Shown: piece after piece, positions 42,586 through 52,069 of the stretch
Layout: each line of letters begins with the position of its first letter
Numbering within the stretch: position 1 is the stretch's first letter
Assembly: GCA_028282295.1 (NCBI GenBank)
Contig: JANQIE010000246.1
Span: 1-57,931, forward strand
Direction of reading: 5' to 3'
DNA from: Desulfobacterales bacterium
Lineage (GTDB): Bacteria; Desulfobacterota; Desulfobacteria; Desulfobacterales; JANQIE01
DNA length: 57,931 nucleotides
Notes under the pieces: model-generated
What the model saw: the letters and a program-made list of their open reading frames with translations, nothing else
Told to the model about the DNA's origin: nothing
Databases searched by the model: none
Made by a program: the position numbers and the translations under genes

Positions 42586-43095
42586 ATGAAATTAAAAACT
42601 ATGTTTACGTTTGTTTTGCTTTGCACCTTAATCCCCCTGACCGCTATGGGCGGCAGTTATGGGATGAAGAAAAAAGCCGAAGCATCACAGGATATCGTCT
42701 CGACCGCCATGTCGGCCGGATCATTCAGCACACTCGTAACCGCACTAAAAGCCGCGGACCTGGTGGAAACGCTCCAGGGGGCCGGTCCGTTTACGGTTTT
42801 TGCGCCCACCGACGAAGCCTTTGCCCGACTGCCGGCCGGAACTCTCGAAAATCTGCTTAAACCCGAAAATAAAGCCGATTTACAGGCCATCCTGACGTAT
42901 CACGTGGTTCCGGGGAACGTAACCGCTGCGGACGTCAAAGGCTTGCGCTCCGCCAAGACGGTCAACGGCCAAAGCTTCCGTATTTCCGAGGCAGGGGGGG
43001 CGGTAATGGTCGATTCGGCCAAAGTGACCCAGACCGATATCAGTTGCAGTAACGGCACGATTCATGTCATCGACCAAGTGATCATGCCGAAATAG
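42586..43095 (+). CDS. secreted fasciclin (FAS1) domain protein
   Basis: The 169-residue protein begins with a signal peptide (MKLKTMFTFVLLCTLIPLTAMG). One FAS1 domain follows with both conserved boxes: GPFTVFAPTDEAFARLP and, at the end, GTIHVIDQVIMP, with ILTYHVVPG in between. Single-FAS1 proteins are periplasmic or extracellular adhesion/matrix proteins. AGAGG precedes the ATG. It is transcribed alone and converges with the C11 peptidase gene. Confidence 0.92.
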   Translation: MKLKTMFTFVLLCTLIPLTAMGGSYGMKKKAEASQDIVSTAMSAGSFSTLVTALKAADLVETLQGAGPFTVFAPTDEAFARLPAGTLENLLKPENKADLQAILTYHVVPGNVTAADVKGLRSAKTVNGQSFRISEAGGAVMVDSAKVTQTDISCSNGTIHVIDQVIMPK

Positions 43096-43167
43096 GGCGT
43101 TATCGTAAAACCGGAAAACACACGGCAACCCCTCGCATGTTGGAATTTAATAAGGAAAAAAGGATGC

Positions 43168-44853
43168 TTAGAAAGGGATATCCTGCTTTGGCAAGGGGGG
43201 GTATCCCTTTTTTATGAACCCTGCAACTTGCCGGACCAAAGGGGTGCCTTGGGGGTGAATTCGCGCCGATTCGGTCAAAAAGGTGTGCAGCAATGTCAGC
43301 GCCTGATGCGGCCGCTGCTCGGGTGTCATCGCAGCCACGGCGGTCATGTAGCGGCGGGTAGCATTGAACTGCCCCTGTTGCAGTTGTTTGCGCAGCGACC
43401 AGACGATTTTCGCATTCAGATTCTGCAAGCGCGGCCCATGTGGCCGCTGGGCCGCGTCAAAGACCTGATCGACCAGATAATCCGGATAACTCCGGCGCAT
43501 GGCCCGCCGGAACTGCGCGGCCATTTCATCCCATTTGGTATCCCGGCTGAATCCGGATTCGCGGTAAAACTGATGATGTTGCTCAAAAACGTTATCCGGC
43601 ACCAGAAAACTGGGCAGATAAACCGACAGTCCCGTGGCATCACAATCCGGGGTATGACGTTCATCGACAATCACATCCCGGCTCACCAACTGTATGATGC
43701 CGTGAGCCAGACGGGCGACATCATCATCGCGCGTCAAATGCGCCAAACGCTCCAAGAAGCCGATCAAGTCGTGATATTCCAAATTCAGAAAACTGCGAAA
43801 ACTCTGAGTGCGTCCCAATGCCTGATGGATGGTGCGGGCGGTGTGGCTGACGGTTTGCGGATTATCCAACTGCCGGATCAGGGACCGGGCCAGACGATCC
43901 ATTTTGCTGCTTAAAACAGCGAAATCGCGGGTACGGATCATGGCCAGACCGGCGGTCAACCGGCAGGTAACCACATCTCCGGTTTCCGACGTAAGCACCA
44001 CCGGTTTACGGTACTGGTCGATGTACGGTTCGATCAGAGTCCGGCCCAGGGCCTTTGGGGGCAACGCAGGGTCCGCCTGCAATGCCGCGAGCAGTTTTTC
44101 AAATTGAATTCCCCGGACCTGGAACGCGCCCGGCGGATCGTTGACCATGCGAATTTCGTCCTCGCTGGCAATAATATAGTCGGTCAGATCCCTCAAGGCG
44201 TAGCCGATTTCGACCATGCCGGTTAAACAGGAAAAAAACACCGACAGATCGAAGCGATCGGTGCCCAGCCCCTGCCGCATGGCGTCGGCAAATACCGGCA
44301 GGGACATTTTGCGGGCGGCGGTGACATCCGGCGAAAAGGCGGCCGATTTGGGCAAACGGCCGAAGCCGGCGCCACCGGTATCGATAACGCCGCTGCCGTG
44401 GGTAAACATGAAGAACAGATACCGGCGGGCTGGAAAGCGTTCGCGCACGTCTTGAATAAAATGCGCCAGGGTGGCCGGATCCCCCAGATCCTGTTCCTTC
44501 CGGTCTTCGAGAACGGTTGAGCAGATCCGGCCGATTTGGGTGTCTTTTTCAATGTAGAGCAGCTTTGTCCCTTGCCAGCCGGATCCATATCGGGCCGTGT
44601 AGGCCGGGTGTCCGTCGACCAGGGCAACAATATTCATGTCCGCCGAGGAACCGACGGTTTCCATCATATCGACGCTGTGTAAAATCTCTTCAGCCAGATC
44701 GTTATCGCCGTTTAAATAGCAAAGAACCGTAAATTCTTTCAAGGTACGGTCCGAAGTCAAAAAATCAGCGGCCCAAACAGCGTCCAAAGAAAAAAACAGA
44801 CAGCAACCGATTGTAAAAATTTGATAAAATGTTAATATGCGCCTCATCATCAA
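43168..44853 (-). CDS. clostripain-family (C11) cysteine peptidase, exported
   Basis: The 561-residue protein starts with a signal peptide (ends near AVWAAD). It contains the C11 pattern: YLNGDNDLAE near the mature start, FTHGSG with His152, and FFSCLTGMVE with Cys209 followed by a YIIASEDE strand. It is expected to be a periplasmic or extracellular protease, often autoprocessed and Arg-specific in relatives. The C-terminal 250 residues are not a domain I know. The gene ends at a hairpin (43172-43210) that may also stop transcription from the convergent fasciclin gene. Confidence 0.85.
   Translation of the reverse strand: MMMRRILTFYQIFTIGCCLFFSLDAVWAADFLTSDRTLKEFTVLCYLNGDNDLAEEILHSVDMMETVGSSADMNIVALVDGHPAYTARYGSGWQGTKLLYIEKDTQIGRICSTVLEDRKEQDLGDPATLAHFIQDVRERFPARRYLFFMFTHGSGVIDTGGAGFGRLPKSAAFSPDVTAARKMSLPVFADAMRQGLGTDRFDLSVFFSCLTGMVEIGYALRDLTDYIIASEDEIRMVNDPPGAFQVRGIQFEKLLAALQADPALPPKALGRTLIEPYIDQYRKPVVLTSETGDVVTCRLTAGLAMIRTRDFAVLSSKMDRLARSLIRQLDNPQTVSHTARTIHQALGRTQSFRSFLNLEYHDLIGFLERLAHLTRDDDVARLAHGIIQLVSRDVIVDERHTPDCDATGLSVYLPSFLVPDNVFEQHHQFYRESGFSRDTKWDEMAAQFRRAMRRSYPDYLVDQVFDAAQRPHGPRLQNLNAKIVWSLRKQLQQGQFNATRRYMTAVAAMTPEQRPHQALTLLHTFLTESARIHPQGTPLVRQVAGFIKKGYPPLPKQDIPF
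43172..43210 (+). terminator. hairpin at the convergent ends of fasciclin and C11 genes
   Basis: AAAGGGATA (43172-43180) and TATCCCTTT (43202-43210) followed by TTT serve as a terminator for the fasciclin transcript. It lies inside the last codons of the minus-strand peptidase gene. Confidence 0.5.
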
Positions 44854-45051
44854 CCAAACATATTTCCGTACGAATTCTATTCACAGCAGCAACGCAACCT
44901 GTAATCATATACATCGGCAAAGATTTGTTTCAAGGTTAGCAAAAAATGCGTGTGCCTGCCGGAGGCCGGACACCGAAAACCTTCAAAGTTGGAAATACAA
45001 GCCCATTTTCTTCACGTAAAAACATCAACACGTGCAAGGAGGTAACAATAC

Positions 45052-47265
45052 ATGAGCATGGCACAACAACTGACCGGTATCGCCGGCGGCATCAAATACT
45101 CGGCCGCGGCATTCGAATACTGGCTGGATCGCACCCAGCGCACCATCCTGTTTTGGGATGTCCTGCGCAAACGCGGCAACAACTACATTGAACATCTCAA
45201 GGCCGGCCAACCACCGGTACTGATTTTCGACTACGAAATGGTGCTCGACGGCCGCACCTTTGACCAGCCGGTTAACTATTCGCTGATCCGCATTCTGGAT
45301 CGACGCGGCCCCCTAGCCGACCCCGTCACGCCGTCCAACGCCGAAAAACGTAAAAAAACCGAACCATCGCCGTCTGTTTTCACCCCCCCCTCACGCCCGA
45401 TCGTTGTTATCGATCCGCGCGCCGGTCACGGACCGGGGATCGGCGGTTCCAAAATCAACTCGCAGATCGGCGTGGCCCTCACCCAGGGGCACCCGGTTTA
45501 TTTTATCATGTTCTACACCAACCCCGAGCCCGACCAAACCATCGCCGATGTGCAGCAGGCCGAAATCCGGTTTTTGGAGGAAGTCGGCCGGCGCCATCCG
45601 GACGCCCCCAAACCGGCCGTCATCGGCAATTGCCAGGCCGGTTGGGCCGCCGCGCTGATTGGTGCGGACCGCCCGGATGTGGCCGGTCCGATGGTGTTCA
45701 ACGGCTCACCGCTGTCCTACTGGGGCGGTGTGGAAGGCGCCAATCCGATGCGCTACAAAGGCGGTTTGTGCGGCGGCGTATGGACCACCTCATTATGGTG
45801 CGACCTGGGCAACGGCAAATTCGACGGCGCCCACCTGGTGGCCGGCTTCGAGGACCTGAATCCGGCCAACACCTACTGGAAGAAACTCTACAACCTGTTT
45901 GCTAAAATCGACACGGAAGAAGAACGGTTTCTCGATTTTGAAAAATGGTGGGGCGGATTTTTCAAAATGAACACCGAAGAAATACATTTTATCGTCGACA
46001 GCCTCTTTATCGGCAACGAATTGGAACAAGGGCACCTGCGGCTGGATGAATCCAAGTCGATCAACCTGAAAAACTTCAAGGAACCGATCCTGATCTTCGC
46101 TTCGGGCGGCGACAACATCACCCCGCCGCCGCAGGCATTAAACTGGATCAAGAAAGTCTACGGCACCGTGGAAGAAATCAAAAACCAGGCCCAGGTCGTG
46201 GTTTACATGGTGCACAAAAAAGTGGGGCACCTGGGAATTTTCGTGTCCGGCAACGTTGCCCGCAAAGAGCATCGTGAAATCATCGGCAGCGTCGACATGG
46301 TGCAATACCTGTCGCCCGGATTATATGAAATGATGGTGGAGGGCGACCCCAGTCATCCGGAACTGGACGACTTTACCGTGCGCTTCGAACCGCGCAGCAT
46401 GGATGACATCCTGCAGCTCGATGACGGCCTTGAAGACGAAGAGGCATTTGTCCCGGTCAACGCGGTGTCGCGGTTCAACGATTCAATTTATCAAACCTTT
46501 ATGCGCCCCTGGGTCCGCATGGGCATGACCGACCGGACCGCCAAAACACTCCGGCTCCTGCATCCTTTGCGCATCCAGCGCTACGCATTTTCCGATCAGA
46601 ATCCCTTCTGCCTGCCGGTCAAATACTGGGCCGAAGCCATCAAGCCCTTCCGGCGCACCATCGTGTCGGACGACAACCCGTTCCTGGCCTGGGAAACCGT
46701 ACTGTCCAACACCATCGAAGCCAATCTGAATCGCTATCGCGATCTGCGCGACCAAACCCTGGAATTCTGGTTCAAAACGCTGTACGGCAATCCGCTGGTC
46801 AAAATGCTGTTCAGCCCCTTCGACAAAACCCCCAAGTTAAAAAACAAAGCCAAACCGGTCGACAAAAAAACCCTGAAACGACGCGAAGCCTGGGTGGAGA
46901 TGGCTGCCGTGGAAGGCGGGTTCGCCGAGGCCGTGGTGCGCTTGATCATCGCCGTCATCGGCGCCAACCGCATGCTCGACAAACGCCAATTCATGGAAGC
47001 CGAAGCCATCATCCGGTCCAACACGCGCCTGAGCCGTTTAACACCAAAGCACTATAAAGTGATGGTCAAAGAGCAGACCCGCCTGCTGGAACTAAATGAA
47101 GACAGCGCCATCGACGGCCTGCCGGTCCTGCTGACATCGGAAAAAGACCGGCTGGAAGCAATTGAAATCGCCGAACGCATCGCCACGGCCGATGCCGAAC
47201 CGGATAAAAAAGAAAAGGCCATGCTCAAGCGTATCCGGAAAATACTACAACTCGAACCCAATTAG
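45052..47265 (+). CDS. DUF3141 protein, PHA-synthase-like
   Basis: The 737-residue protein starts MSMAQQLTGIAGG and matches the DUF3141 family as I know it. An alpha/beta-hydrolase-like first half has a PhaC-type nucleophile box, GNCQAGWAA (Cys194), then SGGDNITPPPQA and KKVGHLGIFVSG segments where the Asp and His of the triad would lie. The C-terminal 300 residues are helical and charged. Family members often sit near PHA genes; the reaction is not established to my knowledge. AAGGAGG precedes the ATG with good spacing. It lies 3 kb from phaC and could be a second polyester-related enzyme. Confidence 0.85.
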   Translation: MSMAQQLTGIAGGIKYSAAAFEYWLDRTQRTILFWDVLRKRGNNYIEHLKAGQPPVLIFDYEMVLDGRTFDQPVNYSLIRILDRRGPLADPVTPSNAEKRKKTEPSPSVFTPPSRPIVVIDPRAGHGPGIGGSKINSQIGVALTQGHPVYFIMFYTNPEPDQTIADVQQAEIRFLEEVGRRHPDAPKPAVIGNCQAGWAAALIGADRPDVAGPMVFNGSPLSYWGGVEGANPMRYKGGLCGGVWTTSLWCDLGNGKFDGAHLVAGFEDLNPANTYWKKLYNLFAKIDTEEERFLDFEKWWGGFFKMNTEEIHFIVDSLFIGNELEQGHLRLDESKSINLKNFKEPILIFASGGDNITPPPQALNWIKKVYGTVEEIKNQAQVVVYMVHKKVGHLGIFVSGNVARKEHREIIGSVDMVQYLSPGLYEMMVEGDPSHPELDDFTVRFEPRSMDDILQLDDGLEDEEAFVPVNAVSRFNDSIYQTFMRPWVRMGMTDRTAKTLRLLHPLRIQRYAFSDQNPFCLPVKYWAEAIKPFRRTIVSDDNPFLAWETVLSNTIEANLNRYRDLRDQTLEFWFKTLYGNPLVKMLFSPFDKTPKLKNKAKPVDKKTLKRREAWVEMAAVEGGFAEAVVRLIIAVIGANRMLDKRQFMEAEAIIRSNTRLSRLTPKHYKVMVKEQTRLLELNEDSAIDGLPVLLTSEKDRLEAIEIAERIATADAEPDKKEKAMLKRIRKILQLEPN

Positions 47266-47409
47266 CGCGTGCCCATCCGGCCAATCGCCAGAAGCGATTG
47301 CCCTGCAATACAGGCTACGCCAATTGATTTGACAGTTCACGGCGAAGTGTGGTTGTTTGAGTGGCCCCTCGGGCATTAACCGATAACCATCAACCACACA
47401 CACATACCA

Positions 47410-48372
47410 ATGCAGACCGCCCGTTCGAAAAAACCCGCCTACGGTTTATGGTGTCTGGTGCTGGCCACGACCGGCGCCATGGTCCTGGCCGGACGGGTCG
47501 ATTACACCTGGACCGTCTTGCTGCACGAAAATGCCTGGCCCTGGTTGCACCGATTCATGGGGCGCAGCGTTTTTGAAGCCGAAGGCGTCGGCGGCGGCGA
47601 TCTGGTGGCATTTTTCATGATCGCGGTGGTCGGCGGCTACTACATCGCCTGGAAAGGGTACGGCAACCGGCGGTTGGTCAAATGGCGGCCGCAACTTGGT
47701 TTCATGATCACCAGCGCCCTGGTGTGCGGCGTCAATTTCGTGCACGGTCTAAAATGGATTCTGGGACGCGCACGCCCCAAACTCGTCATCCGGCAGGACT
47801 GGCCCTTCACCGACTGGTATGAAATCGGTCCCCATTTCATCACCGAGGGGATATACCGGGGCAGCTTTCCCAGCGGGCACACCGTGCAGGCCTTTTTGCT
47901 CATGACCCTGGCGTACGTGCTGGCCGGCGACAAACGCCACGGCCTGCGGCTGCGGCTGACAGGATGGCTGTGCGGCCTGATCGCGACCGGCTTCACCGTG
48001 TTGATGGGCATTGGGCGTTGCATGAGTTTGAGTCACTGGCTCAGTGATGTGGTTGGGGGCCTGTGCGGCGCCTGGCTGATCATGCACCTGCTCTACTTTC
48101 ACATTCTCAAGGTCCCCGCCCAGGCGCACGCCATGACCAAGGCCGCCCCCCCGGCGGAGACACCGCCGGTGTGGGAACTGCAACTATGCGTGCTGCTGTT
48201 TGCGCTCACCCTGAGTCTCGTGGCCCTCGCATTCGGTCTCAGGGGCCTGAGCCTGAGGGCAGGTCTGCAATGGGCGGCGCTCATCGCGATCGGACTCGCC
48301 GGGGCCATGGCCTCCTGGCGCGCCACCCAAAAGCTTTACGCAAAGGTTTTCAAATTACAACAACAGGAATAA
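47410..48372 (+). CDS. PAP2-family membrane phosphatase
   Basis: The 320-residue protein has about six membrane helices and the three PAP2 motifs: KWILGRARP (KxxxxxxRP), FPSGHTVQ (PSGH) and GRCMSLSHWLSD (RxxxxxHxxxD). It hydrolyses lipid phosphates such as phosphatidate or undecaprenyl pyrophosphate at the periplasmic face. The C-terminus has two extra hydrophobic segments. The ribosome binding site is weak. The next gene starts 3 bases after its stop, so they form an operon. Confidence 0.88.
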   Translation: MQTARSKKPAYGLWCLVLATTGAMVLAGRVDYTWTVLLHENAWPWLHRFMGRSVFEAEGVGGGDLVAFFMIAVVGGYYIAWKGYGNRRLVKWRPQLGFMITSALVCGVNFVHGLKWILGRARPKLVIRQDWPFTDWYEIGPHFITEGIYRGSFPSGHTVQAFLLMTLAYVLAGDKRHGLRLRLTGWLCGLIATGFTVLMGIGRCMSLSHWLSDVVGGLCGAWLIMHLLYFHILKVPAQAHAMTKAAPPAETPPVWELQLCVLLFALTLSLVALAFGLRGLSLRAGLQWAALIAIGLAGAMASWRATQKLYAKVFKLQQQE

Positions 48373-48375
48373 TTC

Positions 48376-49323
48376 GTGGAACGTTTTTTTCATATTTTGC
48401 TGATACACTCGGTCAAAGACCTATTTAAATACAAATCCTTTTTCTTTCTGGTCTTCGTATTGATATTGGCGGACCGCGGCCTGAAATGGCTGACCCGCAA
48501 CCAGCGAATCGATTTCGATACCGCCCGGCTCAAACAACTCGGCCTGAACGCCGCCCACTACGCCTTTGAGCAACTGCCCACCCTGGTGGCCAACCTGCTG
48601 ACCGATTACCGCACCTTTGCGGTCGTGGCAGCCATGTTCTTTTTAAAACAACTCATCTCCATGTGGCCCTCAAGCGATATGCGCCGCATGCACCGTGCTG
48701 AAAGAGAGCGCTTCGGACTCGTAGCGTCCCTGCTGTCCATTCGCGGACGCCAGATCGCCTGGGATGCCGTTGCCGTGGGGACAATCGTTGCGCTGATGCT
48801 CCTGTGGACCACCGGCTGGTATCTACTGGCCCGCTGGGGATGGCAACAGACCCGCACGGCTGCCTGGTTGATGATATGGGCCGGTTCAGCAGGCTTGTGC
48901 CTGCCGATGGTCATGGCCGGCTCTTCCTACTCCTCCAAAATCGCCGTACTATCCCAAGGCAGTTTCAGCGCCAAACTCCGCCTGTTTTTCAAACTCTTCA
49001 GCGATCATAAAATCGCCGCCGCATCCTGGCTGTTTTACAGCGCCCGTCTGGTGGTCGAAGTACTTTTCGTCGTGGCGCTGCCCGCCCTGGTATTGATTCT
49101 CATCGATGCGTTCTGGTTGCGACTTGTTCTGGCCGCACTTCTGGCCACGCCGGTCTACTCTTTCCTGAAGATGGCCTCATTTAAATTTTTCCTCTACATC
49201 TACGAACCGTTCCCCCTGGTTCGCACCGAATACCGGGACCACTACCACAGCAACGCCTGGCAGCACCGCAACACCGCCCGGACAATAGGCTGCCAACCAG
49301 ACTCGCCCCAAACAACGCACTAA
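48376..49323 (+). CDS. polytopic membrane protein of unknown function
   Basis: The 315-residue protein has about six hydrophobic helices (including about residues 18-32, 130-155, 165-185 and 225-275) and short polar loops. The start is GTG, 3 bases after the PAP2 gene. No family motif is recognised. Translational coupling suggests that it works with the PAP2 phosphatase, perhaps in lipid or envelope phosphate metabolism. The C-terminal tail is polar and rich in His/Thr. Confidence 0.7.
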   Translation: MERFFHILLIHSVKDLFKYKSFFFLVFVLILADRGLKWLTRNQRIDFDTARLKQLGLNAAHYAFEQLPTLVANLLTDYRTFAVVAAMFFLKQLISMWPSSDMRRMHRAERERFGLVASLLSIRGRQIAWDAVAVGTIVALMLLWTTGWYLLARWGWQQTRTAAWLMIWAGSAGLCLPMVMAGSSYSSKIAVLSQGSFSAKLRLFFKLFSDHKIAAASWLFYSARLVVEVLFVVALPALVLILIDAFWLRLVLAALLATPVYSFLKMASFKFFLYIYEPFPLVRTEYRDHYHSNAWQHRNTARTIGCQPDSPQTTH

Positions 49324-49393
49324 GGGCTCACAAAAGAATACTCCGTCACCCCGGCGAACGCCGGGGTCCAGAATCTAAACGACAAGATACCCT
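49321..49393. repeat. CACCCCGGCGAACGCCGGGG repeat, copy 1
   Basis: The element begins TAAGGGCTC, contains a CCCCGGCGAACGCCGGGG palindrome and continues into CCAGAATCTAAACGACAAG. The same order of segments is seen at 49715-49790, and shortened versions are at 54235-54280 and at the right edge of the window (about 57866-57931). Confidence 0.7.
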
Positions 49394-50048
49394 TTCGCAA
49401 AGCCGACGGTGAGCAAGAAACACACTTATTAAATTAAGAGTGAAGAATTTGGAATTGAGAATTAAGGTATACTGTCGATTTTATAATGAATAGCAATGTG
49501 GGCAAACCTGCATGCCGAAGCCTAACAACAACACTTGGGCATCTTCGCAACATTTCCTGGATTCCCGCCTGCGCGGGAATGACGAAGTAGGTTTTGTCCT
49601 GTCGTGTTTAGACGTCATTCCTGCCCCGTATCAAGTACGGGGTAAAACTGCGGCGGGAATCCAGAAAATGTCCCGAAATGTCCAAATTGCTTGTTCCAGC
49701 AGCTCGCCGCAACGTAAGGGCTCGCGAAAAAACACGCCGTCACCCCGGCGAACGCCGAGGTCCAGAATCTAAACGACAAGATACCTTTTTTGCCTTGGCC
49801 CAAGGCATCTTTACACCACCTTGGGTTCTATGGATAACCACAAAGCCGTTTTCACCCTCCAGCCCACCACCTGAGCCAGATTTGTTTTGACACTTGTGGT
49901 GCATTGCATTACGTTCTAAAAATAAACAGCCAAATCAAATACGTGCATTTTCTCAAAATCTTAGACAGCCTTGGCGGCGCGGCAGCACCCGGCGGCCGGG
50001 GTTAGAGGCGATCTGCTGGGCATCTGCACATAAAAACGGAGGGATCAC
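49324..50048. other. 725-bp repeat-rich gap before the second cold-shock gene
   Basis: Two copies of a GTCACCCCGGCGAACGCC-type repeat (49321-49393 and 49715-49790) and an ATTCCCGCCTGCGCGGGAAT palindrome (about 49561-49580) lie here. A possible promoter is TTGACA (49887-49892) with TACGTT (49910-49915), leaving a leader of about 130 bases before csp, a length common for cold-shock genes. No protein gene is visible. Confidence 0.5.
49715..49790. repeat. CACCCCGGCGAACGCCGGGG repeat, copy 2
   Basis: Same family as 49321-49393, with TAAGGGCTCGCGAAAAAACA at its left end and the identical CCAGAATCTAAACGACAAG right part. Confidence 0.7.
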
Positions 50049-50258
50049 ATGGCCGAAGGTCACATAAAATGGTACAGCGAAAAAAAAGGATACGGATTTA
50101 TCACCAGCGAAACCGAAGGCGACGTGTTTGTACATCATAAAAACGTGCGGGACCACGGGTATTTCGGTCTGGTGAAAGACCTGCCTGTCACCTTTGATTT
50201 ACGGGAGACCCCCGACGGCAAGCAGGCCTTCAATGTCAGGGCCAGCAAATCCTCCTGA
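50049..50258 (+). CDS. cold-shock protein, CspA family (second copy)
   Basis: The 69-residue protein has EGHIKWYSEKKGYGFIT and GDVFVHHKNV, the two RNA-binding boxes of the single OB-fold Csp family. It differs from the copy at 36986 (Lys/His in the second box, basic C-terminus). GGAGGG precedes the ATG. A strong terminator follows. Confidence 0.93.
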   Translation: MAEGHIKWYSEKKGYGFITSETEGDVFVHHKNVRDHGYFGLVKDLPVTFDLRETPDGKQAFNVRASKSS

Positions 50259-50281
50259 TCGCGGACAATCAATTTTCTGAA

Positions 50282-50319
50282 AAGTCGGTTCCGGCATCGC
50301 CGGAACCGACTTTTTTTTG
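50282..50319 (+). terminator. intrinsic terminator of the second cold-shock gene
   Basis: AAGTCGGTTCCGG and CCGGAACCGACTT form a 13-bp stem with a 5-base loop, followed by a T8 run. It also lies just beyond the 3' end of the convergent Mla-type operon. Confidence 0.9.
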
Positions 50320-50333
50320 CATTCCCATCCACA

Positions 50334-50981
50334 TCAAAACTGCTTGCGCACAAGAGAGGCCATTTCACGGCTCAAATCGACAATTGTTCTACTTAGCGCC
50401 GCCACCATGGCGTCATACTGCTTGTCCGCCACCGGCGCGGCCAAGGTGATATGACGCACCAGAAGAGATTTGTCATGACCCTGCCGCCGCAAAACCCAGC
50501 GCACATTTAAAAGCGCGTCGCCGCCGGGGGTGACATCGAAACGCAACACGGCCACCTCGATCCGCAACGCCGGGGTCTGCCCCGGTCGCCAGGGATGGAC
50601 AACCGGCTGACTTTCCGGCAGCAGGACCTTCAGGTTTTCGGCCAAAACCCGCTTGAAGTTGACATCGAGCGGTTCAGCCCAACGGGCAAAAGGGGCACGG
50701 TGGTATTCGTTGCGGTGCAAACGGACGACCAGATGGGGGCGATCCAGATAGTCCGGCAGGGTCAACGGCCCGATACCGATAGACACCGGCGTGTCGACGG
50801 CATCGCGTTGAGCCGGATCGATATCATCGGCCAAAGAATGCAACATGTAAAACCTGGTGGTTTGACGGGTCCCTTGCCCCAGATTCAAACAACCGCTCAC
50901 AATCAGGCTCAGACACAGGCACAATCCTGACAGCCGGACGACCCACACCTGCTGGCGATGTTTTGGCGACAACAGCATCAC
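50334..50981 (-). CDS. PqiC/DUF330-type lipoprotein of the Mla-like transporter
   Basis: The 215-residue protein has a signal peptide with a lipobox ending LIVSGC, then the ABC-type transport auxiliary domain: RFYMLHSL, SIGIGPLTLPDYLDRPHLV and RWAEPLDVNFKRVLAENL. The outer-membrane or periplasmic lipoprotein would connect the MCE protein to the outer membrane. It is the last gene of the four-gene set; its ATG overlaps the stop of the MCE gene by 4 bases. Confidence 0.88.
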   Translation of the reverse strand: MMLLSPKHRQQVWVVRLSGLCLCLSLIVSGCLNLGQGTRQTTRFYMLHSLADDIDPAQRDAVDTPVSIGIGPLTLPDYLDRPHLVVRLHRNEYHRAPFARWAEPLDVNFKRVLAENLKVLLPESQPVVHPWRPGQTPALRIEVAVLRFDVTPGGDALLNVRWVLRRQGHDKSLLVRHITLAAPVADKQYDAMVAALSRTIVDLSREMASLVRKQF

Positions 50982-52069
50982 TTCCCTCCGGTTCCGGCCT
51001 GTTGCAGTTCAACAGCGGTTTTGCCGCGCAGCAGCACATCCGGCCGCTGCTCGATGGCATCGGCCAGCACGCGCAAAGAACGGGCCGCCGCCGTGAATTC
51101 CTTAAGCGCAAGGCCCAGTTTATATTGAAACGTCGAGTCCTCGGTCACCAGGCTGTTTACACCGGCAATGGTGCGCTGCAGATCCGTCAAGGCATCACGG
51201 GCCGCTGTCAGCGTTTTTTCCGCCTCGCCGGCGATACGCCCGGCAGCCCCCTTTTCCAAGGCAAACGTCCGGCCGACCTGATCCATGGCCTCCCGGCCGC
51301 TTTCAAGGGCGGCATGCAGCCCGGTTTGCAGCGGTTGAATCTGCGCATCCGCATTTTTAACCAGATGCCGGGCATCGGCGACCAGATGGTCAAAACTATC
51401 CAGCACCCGGTCTGTCTTGCCGATGGTCCGGTTCAAGGCCGGCACAACCTGCCGGATGTCGGGCGAGTTGACAAACCGCTCGATCCCCTCCAGGGCCTTG
51501 GCCGCTTTTTCCAGAATACTTTCAATCGGAAACTTTTCAATGGCCTCGGAAATCTCTTCCATGGGCGAGGCCACCGTCGGCAATTCCTGGATATCCAAAT
51601 CCGCGCCGATCAGTTGAATCGGCTTGTGCGGATAAAAATCGAGCTGCACAAACAACTGGCCGGTCACCAGACTTTGCACCTGCAATTGCGCCTTGAGCCC
51701 CTTTTGCTCCACCAGTCGCCGCACGGTTTCATACTGCTCGGCTTTTGATTCGGCCTGTGGGGCCGCCTTGCCGCCGAACTCCCGGAAGCGCTGCGGATCG
51801 ATCTCAACAATCACCGGAATGCGAAACACCATGGTGTTGCGGTCGAACTCCAGGCGCACATCGGTCACCGCGCCGATCTTTACCCCCTTGAACATCACCG
51901 GCGCCCCGATATTCAACCCTTTGACCGACTCCTGAAAAAACAACACCAGTTGGCGTTGCGGGGAGAAAAATCCCCGGCCGGCACCGAACAGCAACACGCT
52001 GATGACGGCCAACACCACCGCGCCGACAACAAACGCACCGATGGCCGCAGGACTGACTTTTTTCTTCAT
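50978..52069 (-). CDS. MCE/MlaD-family substrate-binding protein
   Basis: The 363-residue protein has one N-terminal membrane helix (about residues 8-30) and an MCE domain with FFQESVKGLNIGAPVMFKGV (about residues 45-64) and a VEIDPQRF strand. A long helical stretch follows (about 170-350), rich in Leu/Ala heptads, which in relatives forms a hydrophobic tunnel across the periplasm. It is a PqiB/MlaD-like lipid-transfer component. The ATG overlaps the ATPase stop by 4 bases. Confidence 0.9.
   Translation of the reverse strand: MKKKVSPAAIGAFVVGAVVLAVISVLLFGAGRGFFSPQRQLVLFFQESVKGLNIGAPVMFKGVKIGAVTDVRLEFDRNTMVFRIPVIVEIDPQRFREFGGKAAPQAESKAEQYETVRRLVEQKGLKAQLQVQSLVTGQLFVQLDFYPHKPIQLIGADLDIQELPTVASPMEEISEAIEKFPIESILEKAAKALEGIERFVNSPDIRQVVPALNRTIGKTDRVLDSFDHLVADARHLVKNADAQIQPLQTGLHAALESGREAMDQVGRTFALEKGAAGRIAGEAEKTLTAARDALTDLQRTIAGVNSLVTEDSTFQYKLGLALKEFTAAARSLRVLADAIEQRPDVLLRGKTAVELQQAGTGGK

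Noticed and set aside
49512..49890. Short frames in the repeat-rich gap before the second cold-shock gene
   Set aside because: They run through dispersed palindromic repeats and have no ribosome binding sites.
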